Below are positions 56,890 through 64,000 of a stretch of 64,000 bases of DNA, piece by piece. Both the position numbers and the translations under genes were made by a program. Origin of the DNA: Hymenobacter rubidus (GTDB lineage: Bacteria > Bacteroidota > Bacteroidia > Cytophagales > Hymenobacteraceae); contig NZ_JAERQF010000001.1 in assembly GCF_016734815.1 (NCBI RefSeq), positions 62,001 to 126,000 on the forward strand. The letters are read 5' to 3'. Below the pieces are notes generated by a model. It was not told the DNA's origin. It saw only the letters and a program-made list of their open reading frames with translations, and did not search any database. The stretch's first letter is position 1. Every line of letters begins with the position of its first letter.

Positions 56890-57954
56890 ATGGCTCGCCT
56901 CATAGTCTGGCGGCTGGCCCGCACGCTGGTGGCGGTGTGGGCGCTGGCCTCTCTGGTTTTTCTGTTGAGCTACCGCGACCGGAACACCGCCACCGAGCTG
57001 GCCTTGCCCGACGCGGCCGACCTGCGCAGCCGCCACAACGCCACCAATCCGGCCGGACAGCTAGCCACGCGCCAAGCCATACAGCACCGCCTGGGCCTCG
57101 ACCGGCCCTTGTTCTACGTAAGCCGCCTCGCCGCCTCGCCGCCCAGTGGCGTGCAGTGGCACTGGAATGGCCGGCACAACCAATACCACCGCTGGGCAGT
57201 CCAACTGCTGCACGGCAACATGGGAACGTCGTTTCGCACGGGCCAGCCGGTAGCCGCCCGGCTGCGCGAGGCCCTGGCGATGACGCTGCCACTCACGGGC
57301 ACGGCCGCGCTGCTGGCGGTGCTGGCCGCGCTGGCCCTTGCGGTGCGCTTGGCGGCGGCACCTTGGTGGCAACGTCCCGTGCGGGCTGCGCTGGTAGCCG
57401 TGCACGCTATGCCCCTTTTTGTGTTGGCACTGGCGCTTCTATTTGTGTTTGCCAATCCCGAAGTATTGGCGTGGTTTCCGGCGTACGGCCTCGACCAGGA
57501 TACTGAATTGAGTTCTGGCCAATGGCTGGCCACTTACTTGCTACACCTCGTTTTGCCAGGTGCTACGCTCGCGTTGGCCGCTTTGCCGGAACTTGCTTTG
57601 CAGCTTGAAGCCAGCTTGGTACAGGAACTCCACGCCGGTTATGTCGCCACGGCCCGCGCAAAAGGGCTGCCCGAAAACGCTATTATCCGGCGCCATGCCC
57701 TGCGCAATGCCTTATTGCCCAGCCTCAGCCAATTGGCAGAACTACTCCCCGCCCTGGTAGCCGGCGCCCTGGTAGTTGAAGTGGTGTTTGCCCTGCCCGG
57801 CATGGGCCGCCTACTGGCCGAGGCCGCCGCCGCCCGCGACTACCCCGTGCTGGTGGGCGGCGTGTTGCTGGTAGGGGTGGCCCGCCTGCTGGCGCTGCTG
57901 CTGGCCGACCTGTTGTATCTCTGGACCGACCCGCGCATCCGGTGGCAATCTTAA
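56890..57954 (+). CDS. ABC transporter permease, DppB/OppB type
   Basis: A 354-residue inner-membrane permease with about six helices. The first helix (WRLARTLVAVWALASLVFLL) and the region RLGLDRPLFYVSRL are typical of the B-type subunit. The ATPase-coupling loop is VATARAKGLPENAIIRRHAL RNALLPSLSQL, the EAA motif of peptide permeases. A long periplasmic segment after helix 1 is usual. It begins 3 bases after the binding-protein gene, and its last 13 bases overlap the next permease, indicating translational coupling. No ATPase gene is adjacent. Confidence 0.92.
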   Translation: MARLIVWRLARTLVAVWALASLVFLLSYRDRNTATELALPDAADLRSRHNATNPAGQLATRQAIQHRLGLDRPLFYVSRLAASPPSGVQWHWNGRHNQYHRWAVQLLHGNMGTSFRTGQPVAARLREALAMTLPLTGTAALLAVLAALALAVRLAAAPWWQRPVRAALVAVHAMPLFVLALALLFVFANPEVLAWFPAYGLDQDTELSSGQWLATYLLHLVLPGATLALAALPELALQLEASLVQELHAGYVATARAKGLPENAIIRRHALRNALLPSLSQLAELLPALVAGALVVEVVFALPGMGRLLAEAAAARDYPVLVGGVLLVGVARLLALLLADLLYLWTDPRIRWQS

Positions 57955-58916
57955 GACTCCCTGCTCTTTCACTGGTCCAAAAGTTGGCGCTGGGCTGGCT
58001 GGCTGTGGTGGCACTGGTGGCAGTACTAGCACCGTGGCTGCCCCTGCCTTTCCCGCCCGGCACCCCCGACCTGGCCCACCTCAACCAAGCGCCTTTCGTG
58101 CAGGGCCGCCACTGGCTAGGCACCGACCCACAGGGCCAGGACGTGTTGAGCGTACTGGTATTTGGCGCACGTACCGCCGTACTGCTTACGTTTCCTTCGG
58201 CATTTTTAGCGGCTTTTATAGGGGCAGTTGCAGGAGGAGCAGCGGGCTTTTGGGGCAATACCATTCGCGTGGCTGCGCCCTACTGGCTACTGGTAGCTGG
58301 CTTGGCATGGTGGATTTTGGCGCTGCCGTGGCCGTTGCTGGGAGTTGGAATAGCGGGTGTGGCAGCCGCCGGGGTCGTGGTGGCGGCTCGGCATCGGGAT
58401 GCGTTTCCCATGTGGCCCCTGCCCCTGAATTCAGCCGTGATGGGCGCTGCCACCGTCCTCGACACCGTTCCGCGCTTGGTGCTGGTAGTGGCGCTGGCCG
58501 CTGGTACGGGCGTATCGGCGGGAGGCTTGCTGGCGGTGCTGGCCTTCACCTCGTGGCCGGCCGCAGCCCGAATGGTTCGGGCCCAAATGCTACGTGTGCG
58601 CACACTGCCCTTTGTAGAAGCCGCTCAAGCCACCGGCATGCCCGCGGGCCGGGTATGGCTGCGACACGCCATGCCCCATGCCGTAACGCCCTTACGCACC
58701 GCCTTGCCGCTCAGTTTGGCAAGCCTGCTGGCTCTGGAAAGCACGCTTTCGTTCCTGGGCATTGGCCTGCCGCCCAACGTGGCCAGTTGGGGGCGCCTGC
58801 TGGCTTCGGGCCGCGATGCTCCGCAGGCGTGGTGGCTCTTTCTGTTCCCTGGCATACTCTTGATAATTAGTATTTTATTACTTCATACGCTTGGGCGGCG
58901 GCCCGCAGCCCGCTGA
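57942..58916 (+). CDS. ABC transporter permease, DppC/OppC type
   Basis: A 324-residue permease starting at a GTG that overlaps the previous gene by 13 bases. The C-type features are HWLGTDPQGQDVLSVLVFGA RTAVLL near the N-terminus and the coupling loop VRTLPFVEAAQATGMPAGRV WLRHAMPHAV, then LESTLSFLGIGLPPNVASWG RLL. With the two preceding genes it would form the membrane and binding parts of an importer. The two ATP-binding subunits (DppD/F) are missing here and must come from elsewhere or be shared. A 388-base AT-rich gap follows. Confidence 0.92.
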   Translation: MAILRLPALSLVQKLALGWLAVVALVAVLAPWLPLPFPPGTPDLAHLNQAPFVQGRHWLGTDPQGQDVLSVLVFGARTAVLLTFPSAFLAAFIGAVAGGAAGFWGNTIRVAAPYWLLVAGLAWWILALPWPLLGVGIAGVAAAGVVVAARHRDAFPMWPLPLNSAVMGAATVLDTVPRLVLVVALAAGTGVSAGGLLAVLAFTSWPAAARMVRAQMLRVRTLPFVEAAQATGMPAGRVWLRHAMPHAVTPLRTALPLSLASLLALESTLSFLGIGLPPNVASWGRLLASGRDAPQAWWLFLFPGILLIISILLLHTLGRRPAAR

Positions 58917-59304
58917 TGGTGCTGTTCAATAATGAGGCGTTTCACCGAGCCCATTTTACCTGAACAATATGCTGCATCGTTAGAAAAAAATGTGGTGTCT
59001 TCAATGTCACAAATTCGTATTTTTTCAGAGCACTTGACAACGATTTTCAGACTCAGCACGAATACATAACTAATTGATTTTTATACTCCTGAAACATTAT
59101 CAATTAATAATACCAGTCCGATTTAAAGATTTTTGCCGGAAAATAATTGTGCTTTTCCGGCAGTATTGGCCCAATTGCCATGTCTCAATCTACCCGCATA
59201 TGTCCTTTTATGCCCTTAAGGGCGGCGGTAACATTGTATTGCCTTAGGCACTCCCTCTTTTTTTTCTGAGCAGCTGCTCTCCCTATTCTCGCCCATCTCC
59301 TACC
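58917..59304. other. AT-rich intergenic region
   Basis: This 388-base stretch resembles the AT-rich region at 54415-54783 in composition and shares TGTCACAAATT (59005-59015). It also has a hairpin TGCCGGAAAA/TTTTCCGGCA (59134-59143 and 59153-59162) without a following T-run, so it is not a clear terminator. No gene is supported in it. Confidence 0.45.
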
Positions 59305-59508
59305 ATGTACTTACTCATCTACCCTTCGTTGAGCACCCCACGTCGTCCCAAAGCGCCAAACCGTCAGGTTCGCCCCATCTCGGTGGGGGTTGATTTTGTG
59401 ACGCCCGATGGCATGGTAGTACCCCGCGCCGTTGGCGAAGCAGCCTTGCTGGGGCGCACGGCCGTGCTGGTGGGTGGTCTGCTGGTAGGCGTCTGGCCGC
59501 AATCGTAA
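59305..59508 (+). CDS. Short hypothetical protein
   Basis: A possible 67-residue protein (MYLLIYPSLSTPRRPKAP at the start). It is basic in the first third and hydrophobic in the last (LLGRTAVLVGGLLVGVW). Its third-position GC richness resembles genuine genes of the window, and a strong terminator stands 116 bases after its stop, which implies transcription in this direction. No family is recognised. It could instead be part of a non-coding transcript. Confidence 0.4.
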   Translation: MYLLIYPSLSTPRRPKAPNRQVRPISVGVDFVTPDGMVVPRAVGEAALLGRTAVLVGGLLVGVWPQS

Positions 59509-59623
59509 AGCTCCTTCTTTCAGCTCGTTTCCTGAATCTTGTTATCGTCGCCCTACAAGCTGGAATAGCTTTCTACCCCATTTTCCAGCATCTACCGCTC
59601 AGTGTCTACCCGAGCTGAGTTTT

Positions 59624-59654
59624 AACCCGCCGTCTACCCCGGCGGGTTTTTTTT
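59624..59654 (+). terminator. Intrinsic terminator
   Basis: AACCCGCCG and CGGCGGGTT pair around a small loop (TCTACCC) and are followed by eight T in total. It ends transcription from the short-gene side just before the convergent rmlD-like gene. Confidence 0.88.
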
Positions 59655-59660
59655 GCCGCT

Positions 59661-60572
59661 TTAGCACCCGGTGGGCCTGCTCTGGGCACTGACGATGGCA
59701 ATGCCTTCGGCGAAGGTGTGTGGGCGAAATCCCAGCTCGCGCCGGGCCTTGTCGATGCGGAAACCGGTTCGGGCGGGCCGCTGGGCCGGCTGTGAGAACG
59801 TGCTGGCATCGACCTTTTCAATCAGCCGGGCATCCAGGGCAAAATAGTCGGCCACGCGCAGGGCCATGGCGTAGGGCGTGAGCAGCTCATCGGAACTGAT
59901 GTGGTAAATGCCTTGGGCCGATTGCTGGGCCAGCAGCCAACAGCCCTGGGCCAGGTCTTCGGCCAGGGTGGGCGTGCGCCACTGGTCGGCCACTACTTTG
60001 ATGGGCTGGCCCGCGCGCAGTGAATCGCGCACCCAAAGCACCAGGTTGGTGCGGCCATATTCGTGGGCTACGCCGTACACCAGCACGGTGCGGGCAATGG
60101 CCCAGTTGCCCGAGCTGGCCTGTACCAACTGCTCGGCGGCCAGCTTGCTCTCGCCGTAGAAGTTGACAGGGCCGGGGACGGCATCTTCCGCCAAAGGGCC
60201 TTTTTCGCCGCTGAAAATGAAATCGGTGCTGACGTGGGTGAGGTGAATACATTGCGCGGCGCAGGCGGCCACCAGGTTTTCAACCGCCGTTACGTTTTGC
60301 TGCCAACAGGCTTCGCGGTTCAGCTCGCACTCGTCCACGTTGGTCAGGGCAGCCGTGTGGATGAGGTGGGTTGGGAGTTCCTGGGCCAGGACTTGCTGCA
60401 CCTGGGCGGCATCGGTTACGTCGAGGGGCAGAAACCGGACTTCGGGGTGGATGGTTGCCAGCTTATTGGCGCCGCGCGAGGTAGCAACCAGTTCGACTCC
60501 GGCTTGCTGCCGCAGCAGCGCCACGAGCTTTTGGCCCAGCAACCCGTTGGAACCGGTGAGAAGAATTTTCAC
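59661..60572 (-). CDS. dTDP-4-dehydrorhamnose reductase-like SDR protein
   Basis: A 303-residue extended SDR enzyme of the RmlD family, which reduces dTDP-4-dehydrorhamnose in rhamnose synthesis. KILLTGSNGLLGQKLVALL is the nucleotide-binding motif. HTAALTNVDECELNRE, VSTDFIFSGEKGPLAEDAVP and YGESKLAAEQLV (catalytic Tyr-Lys) are RmlD landmarks. RTPTLAEDLAQGCW and YHISSDELLTPYAMA also fit. No other rml gene lies nearby, so it may be a general SDR with another sugar-nucleotide substrate; the symbol rmlD is withheld for that reason. A cyclophilin gene lies just upstream on the same strand. Confidence 0.85.
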   Translation of the reverse strand: MKILLTGSNGLLGQKLVALLRQQAGVELVATSRGANKLATIHPEVRFLPLDVTDAAQVQQVLAQELPTHLIHTAALTNVDECELNREACWQQNVTAVENLVAACAAQCIHLTHVSTDFIFSGEKGPLAEDAVPGPVNFYGESKLAAEQLVQASSGNWAIARTVLVYGVAHEYGRTNLVLWVRDSLRAGQPIKVVADQWRTPTLAEDLAQGCWLLAQQSAQGIYHISSDELLTPYAMALRVADYFALDARLIEKVDASTFSQPAQRPARTGFRIDKARRELGFRPHTFAEGIAIVSAQSRPTGC

Positions 60573-60606
60573 GAAGCAACTGTTAAATTAGGCAAAAACC
60601 TCTTTA

Positions 60607-61260
60607 TCAATACGTATAGCCGTAGAGCTTGGCAATTTTCTTGCGCTTAAGCTTTTCCACTTTCATGGTCATTTTGATGTCGGCAAGCGGACGGTCGCGA
60701 ATGTCCTTGGGCTGATTGGCAATTTTGTCGATGACATCCAGTCCTTGGATAACCTGGCCGAAGACGGTGTATTGGCCATCGAGGAAGTGGGCTCCTTCGT
60801 GGTTTTCCACCAAATAAAACTGGGTACTGCTGCTGGCCCGCTGCGGATTGACAAAATCGCCTTGGCGGGCGGCAGCCACGGCACCATAGTCGTGCTTGTG
60901 CCCAGCCCCGAGTTCGGCCGCTACCGTGGCTTCGTTGGGCTGGCCCTGGCCGTCGTTGGTGGGGTCGGCGTCTTTGGAGTTGGAATCGCCGCCCTGCACC
61001 ATAAAACCGGCGATGACGCGGTGAAACGTGGTGCCGTCGTAGAAACCGCTTTGGGCTTTGTTCAGAAAATTGGCCTTGTGCAGCGGCGTGTCGTCGAACA
61101 GAATCAGCCGGATGATGCCTTGCGACGTGGTGATGGTGACGACTTCGTCTTTGCCGCTTTGCTTACCCGGCTTACCGGGTTTGGTGGCAGCAAAAGCGGG
61201 GACAACCAGACAGAACAGGGCCAATAGTAGCCCTGCGACGCGTGGGAGAATGTATTTCAT
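60607..61260 (-). CDS. Exported cyclophilin-type peptidylprolyl isomerase
   Basis: A 217-residue protein, started at the ATG at 61260 (MKYILPRVAGLLLALFCLVV, a signal peptide ending AFAAT); the longer frame adds 11 residues. The catalytic domain has TFHRVIAGFMVQGGDSNSKD with the active-site Arg, Phe and Gln, and GQYTVFGQVIQGLDVIDKIA. It should assist proline isomerisation during protein folding in the periplasm. A Lys/Arg-rich C-terminus (VEKLKRKKIAKLYGYTY) is unusual but follows the family fold. It is 34 bases upstream of the rmlD-like gene. Confidence 0.93.
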   Translation of the reverse strand: MKYILPRVAGLLLALFCLVVPAFAATKPGKPGKQSGKDEVVTITTSQGIIRLILFDDTPLHKANFLNKAQSGFYDGTTFHRVIAGFMVQGGDSNSKDADPTNDGQGQPNEATVAAELGAGHKHDYGAVAAARQGDFVNPQRASSSTQFYLVENHEGAHFLDGQYTVFGQVIQGLDVIDKIANQPKDIRDRPLADIKMTMKVEKLKRKKIAKLYGYTY

Positions 61261-61341
61261 AGGTAGGGGCAAATAGAAGCGGAACGATTGCAAAAATAAA
61301 CGGATTCGTTGGCCTCGATTATACGGCGCCAGGGGCCAGGT

Positions 61342-62277
61342 TTAGCCACGGTGCTCCCGGATGCTGGCCAGAATTTCGCGGCCGCCGCGCGCCAATACGG
61401 CATCGGCCACGGCCACGCCCAGCGCCTGGGCTCCGGCTCCGGTGGCCGCGTCGGTGGTCTGGATTTCTTCCACGTATTCTTCGCCGCTGAGGCTGATGAG
61501 GCCGCCGTGCAGGCGCAGGTGGCCGTTTTCCAAAGTAGCCAGGGCGAAGGACGGGATGCTGCACCCGCCCTCCATGGTGTGCAGGAAGGCGCGCTCGGCC
61601 AGCAGGCAGGTGTGGGTGGCGGCGTGGTCGAGGGCGGCTTTAAGGCGGACTTTCAAGTCATCATCGAGGTCGGCGGCGCACTCCACGGCGATGCTGCCCT
61701 GGCCGGTGGCGGGCACAAACTGGTGGGCCGGCAGCGTGTGGCGCACGAGGTGCTCGTAGCCCATGCGGTGCACGCCAGCGTAGGCCAGCACAAGGGCGTC
61801 GAACTGGCCTTCTTCGAGCTTGCGCAGGCGGGTCTGGAGGTTGCCGCGGGCTTCGGCGGTTTCGGCGTGGGGGTAGAAGCGGCGCAGCTGGGCCTTGCGG
61901 CGGGTGCTGCTGGTGCCCAGCACGATGCCCGGCTTATCGAGCGAAAAATGCTCGTCGAAGCTCAGCACCACGTCGTTCACCTGCTCGCGCTCCAGGAAAG
62001 CCAGCAGCTCCAGCTCGCGCGGGATGCTGCTTTGTACGTCCTTGGCCGAGTGTACGGCGAGGTGGGTTTCGCCGCGCAGCAGGCTATTTTCCAGCTCTTC
62101 GGTGAACACGCCCTTGGAGCCGATTTTGGCCAGGCTGCGGTCCTGCACGGCGTCGCCGGTGGTTTGCATGGGCACGATTTCAGTTTCAAAACCGGCTTTC
62201 TGCAGCAGCGCGGCCACGTGTTCGGTTTGCCACAGGGCGAGGCGGCTGGCGCGGGTGGCGAGGCGGATAAGGGTCAT
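61342..62277 (-). CDS. hemC: Hydroxymethylbilane synthase (porphobilinogen deaminase)
   Basis: A 311-residue enzyme that joins four porphobilinogen units in haem synthesis. It starts at the ATG at 62277 (MTLIRLATRASRLALWQTEH); 10 extra upstream residues are possible but lack family character. VFTEELENSLLRGETHLAVH SAKD, LGTSSTRRKAQLRRFYP and TRLRKLEEGQFDALVLAYAG are the substrate- and cofactor-contacting segments. The dipyrromethane cofactor is attached to C239 in MEGGCSIPSFA. No other hem gene is within the window. A palindromic element lies directly upstream. Confidence 0.96.
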   Translation of the reverse strand: MTLIRLATRASRLALWQTEHVAALLQKAGFETEIVPMQTTGDAVQDRSLAKIGSKGVFTEELENSLLRGETHLAVHSAKDVQSSIPRELELLAFLEREQVNDVVLSFDEHFSLDKPGIVLGTSSTRRKAQLRRFYPHAETAEARGNLQTRLRKLEEGQFDALVLAYAGVHRMGYEHLVRHTLPAHQFVPATGQGSIAVECAADLDDDLKVRLKAALDHAATHTCLLAERAFLHTMEGGCSIPSFALATLENGHLRLHGGLISLSGEEYVEEIQTTDAATGAGAQALGVAVADAVLARGGREILASIREHRG

Positions 62278-62300
62278 GGGCAAGGGGTTGGGGTCAGTGA

Positions 62301-62404
62301 ATGTCATGCAGAGCGCAGCGAAGCATCCTGCCCGCAGTCACTAATCCTGTTGATTGAATTGCGTTGCGCGGTAAAGATGCTTCGCTGCGCTCTGCATGAC
62401 GTTC
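62301..62404. repeat. Palindromic element, copy 12 (variant C)
   Basis: ATGTCATGCAGAGCGCAGCG AAGCATCCTGCCCGC on the left and GCGCGGTAAAGATGCTTCGC TGCGCTCTGCATGACGTT on the right. It fills the holB-hemC gap and shares the CAGAGCGC signature of copy 5. Confidence 0.88.
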
Positions 62405-62418
62405 CTAATATTTATCGT

Positions 62419-63549
62419 TCAAACGCGAAGAAACCCGCCGAGCCTCAGCGAGCTGTCCACGAACACCATTTTGGCGTTGGCGTTGCGCTCGATGTGGTAG
62501 TGGGCGTCGGTGAGCTCTTTGGTGAGCAGGTCGGCGTTGCGCGGGGTTACGAACCGGGCGAAGCCGGTCACGAACTGCTGCTCGCCGCTGGCCAGGTGCG
62601 GCACAAACTTCGGGTCGATGCCGAACAGCAACACCTTGCGCAGCAAGCCCAGCGAGTAGCTCAGCAGCTCCTTCTGGTTTTCGCGGCCCAGTTTCTGAAA
62701 CTCGTCGCTTTGCTTTAGAATATCGGCCGCCTTCTGGCTGTAGCATTGCCGCATCCACTTCGCAAAAAACTCGAAATAGTCGTGGTCGGCGTTGGCGTCG
62801 CGGCTGGCAATGGCAGCGCCCAGGCTGCCTTCGGCCAGCTGCGCTACCTGGCGGGCTTTGGCCTCGGGCACCTGGTATTTGGCGTGCAGAAAGGCCGTGA
62901 TGTCGTCTTCCGAAAACGGGCGCACCACCACCGGCTGCACCCGGCTGATGATGGTGGGCAGCAGCTGCTCCGGTGCGTGGCTCACGAGCAGGAAGATGGT
63001 GGCGGGCGGCGGCTCCTCCAGCAATTTGAGCACCGCGTTGGCGGCAGCCGGATGCATGAGCTCGGGCAGCCAGATAATGACGATTTTGAAGCGGGCCTCG
63101 AAGGCCTTCAGGCTCACCAGCTTCAGGATTTGCACGGCCTCGTCTTTGCTGATGTTGCCCTGCTTGTTTTCGGCCCCGATGTGCTGCATCCAGTCGTTGA
63201 GGCCCTGGTAGGGGTTGTCGAGCACGAAGGTGCGCCATTCGGCCATGAACTTGCTGCTCACCGCGTCCTTGGCCACCGTTTTGGTGGTGGTCACGGGCAT
63301 GATGAAGTTCAGGTCGGGGTGGGCCAGCTTGGCTATTTTGGTGCAGGCCGGGCAGTGGCCGCAGCTGTCGCCGGCATCGGCGGCGCGGGCCTCGCAGTTG
63401 AGAAACTGCGCGTAGGCGAGGGCCAGCGCCAGCGCCGCGCCGCCCTCCTGCCCCCGGAAAAGCTGGGCATGTGCCACGTGCTGCCGCTGCACCGACTGGC
63501 GCAGCAGGGCCTTTACGGCGGACTGGTTGGGAATTTCAGCGAAGGTCAT
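62419..63549 (-). CDS. holB: DNA polymerase III delta prime subunit
   Basis: A 376-residue clamp-loader subunit, started at the ATG at 63549 (MTFAEIPNQSAVKALLRQSV). The zinc-finger cysteines are visible in CEARAADAGDSCGHCPACTK. The nucleotide-binding loop is degenerate (GQEGGAALALALA, no GKT/S), as expected for delta prime, which does not hydrolyse ATP. KIVIIWLPELMHPAAANAVL KLLEEPP and ISRVQPVVVRPFS are the AAA+ core with the SRV sensor. Its first four bases overlap the stop of the upstream GlmU-like gene, so the two are coupled. Confidence 0.93.
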   Translation of the reverse strand: MTFAEIPNQSAVKALLRQSVQRQHVAHAQLFRGQEGGAALALALAYAQFLNCEARAADAGDSCGHCPACTKIAKLAHPDLNFIMPVTTTKTVAKDAVSSKFMAEWRTFVLDNPYQGLNDWMQHIGAENKQGNISKDEAVQILKLVSLKAFEARFKIVIIWLPELMHPAAANAVLKLLEEPPPATIFLLVSHAPEQLLPTIISRVQPVVVRPFSEDDITAFLHAKYQVPEAKARQVAQLAEGSLGAAIASRDANADHDYFEFFAKWMRQCYSQKAADILKQSDEFQKLGRENQKELLSYSLGLLRKVLLFGIDPKFVPHLASGEQQFVTGFARFVTPRNADLLTKELTDAHYHIERNANAKMVFVDSSLRLGGFLRV

Positions 63550-64000
63550 GACTTCGCCTTCTCCCAAACCCGGTCTTCCTCCGTCGCTTCAAACACAGAC
63601 TTCATGATATTCTGCTCCACCGCATCGTACGGCAGGCTGCGGCGGGCCATCACGCGCTCGGCTACTTCGTTGGCTTTGGGCAGCTTGAACGTTTCGAAGC
63701 CGGCCGCGCCGCCCCAGCTGAAGCTCGGGATGAAGGTGCGCGGGAAGCCGGCCCCGAAAATATTGGCCCCTACACCTACAACAGTGCCGGTGTTGAACAT
63801 GGTGTTGATGCCGGCCTTGCTGTGGTCGCCCATCATCAGGCCGCAGAAGGTCTGGCCGGTGTCCACGAAGCGCTTGGCGGTGTGGCTCCAGATTTTGACG
63901 GGCGCGTAGTTGTTTTTCAGGTTCGAGGTGTTGGTGTCGGCCCCCAGGTTGCACCACTCGCCGATGACGGAGTTGCCGAGGTAGCCGTCGTGGCCCTTGT
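63546..64000 (-). CDS. GlmU-like sugar nucleotidyltransferase/left-handed beta-helix protein, C-terminal part
   Basis: The 3' part of a gene that begins beyond the window on the right; about 150 residues are visible. The sequence KGHDGYLGNSVIGEWCNLGA DTNTSNLKNNYAPVKIW, then GQTFCGLMMGDHSKAGINTM FNTGTVVGVGANIFG, is the hexapeptide-repeat left-handed beta-helix of acetyltransferases. SWGGAAGFETFKLPKANEVA near the end is seen in the Bacteroidota family annotated as GlmU-like putative sugar nucleotidyltransferases. The N-terminal nucleotidyltransferase domain is not in view. Its stop overlaps the holB start in an ATGA arrangement. Confidence 0.85.
   Translation of the reverse strand, partial: KGHDGYLGNSVIGEWCNLGADTNTSNLKNNYAPVKIWSHTAKRFVDTGQTFCGLMMGDHSKAGINTMFNTGTVVGVGANIFGAGFPRTFIPSFSWGGAAGFETFKLPKANEVAERVMARRSLPYDAVEQNIMKSVFEATEEDRVWEKAKS

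Noticed and set aside
59134..59162. Terminator after the permease genes
   Set aside because: TGCCGGAAAA/TTTTCCGGCA forms a hairpin but lacks a T-run on either strand and is 218 bases from the stop codon.

Overview
The window is GC-rich DNA from a member of the Bacteroidota, most likely a Hymenobacter-like cytophagale (inference from gene content). Supporting signs are a type IX secretion C-terminal signal, a DUF5686/CarboxypepD_reg outer-membrane protein, a PorE-like TPR/propeller/OmpA protein, propeller-type hybrid histidine kinases, and promoters of the Bacteroidota TTG/TAnnTTTG type. No rRNA, tRNA, CRISPR array, prophage or intact insertion sequence was recognised.

Layout. 1-3.1 kb: the 3' part of metH, then metF. 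3.2-7.3 kb: a TPR protein, a lipoprotein, a DUF2007/zinc-ribbon protein, a PA14-OmpA protein and a short-chain dehydrogenase. 7.5-13.2 kb: an OFA-type MFS transporter with a 49-residue partner, a gluconate-dehydrogenase subunit-3-like protein, a GMC oxidoreductase and a GH1-like hydrolase, probably a sugar or aldonate uptake and oxidation locus. 13.2-19.1 kb: cell-envelope genes. 19.1-20 kb: a nested pair of palindromic elements. 20-33.8 kb: a signalling block. It holds a nucleotide-transporter-like/HEAT/cyclic-nucleotide-binding fusion, facing a minus-strand series of four related histidine kinases, a kinase remnant, a lone receiver and a receiver-adenylate cyclase. 34.5-43 kb: an HD-domain protein, a TenI/ThiE-like gene and a complete-looking thiamine operon (thiS-thiC-thiD-thiE-thiG-thiH-thiF/moeB) on the minus strand, behind a TPP riboswitch and a recognisable promoter. 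43-52.8 kb: an exported amidase, a TPR protein, a PorE-like protein, a one-polypeptide phosphorelay kinase with a LytTR regulator, and a PKD protein. 52.9-59.5 kb: a helical-repeat protein divergent from a short secreted-type peptide made of four GGSGGWGGD repeats, then an oligopeptide-type binding lipoprotein and two permeases. 59.6-64 kb: rmlD-like, cyclophilin, hemC, holB and the end of a GlmU-like gene.

Two features stand out. First, twelve copies of a roughly 100-bp palindromic intergenic element (three sequence variants) punctuate the window. Four of them sit in the four wide gaps of the thi operon, one apiece, and one supplies a gene's stop codon. Second, there are two candidate undescribed systems: a cAMP circuit (kinases, receiver-cyclase, cyclic-nucleotide-gated transporter-like fusion), and a peptide circuit (repeat peptide, helical-repeat protein, oligopeptide permease without ATPase). 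Their component domains are visible in the sequence, but the circuits themselves are inference.
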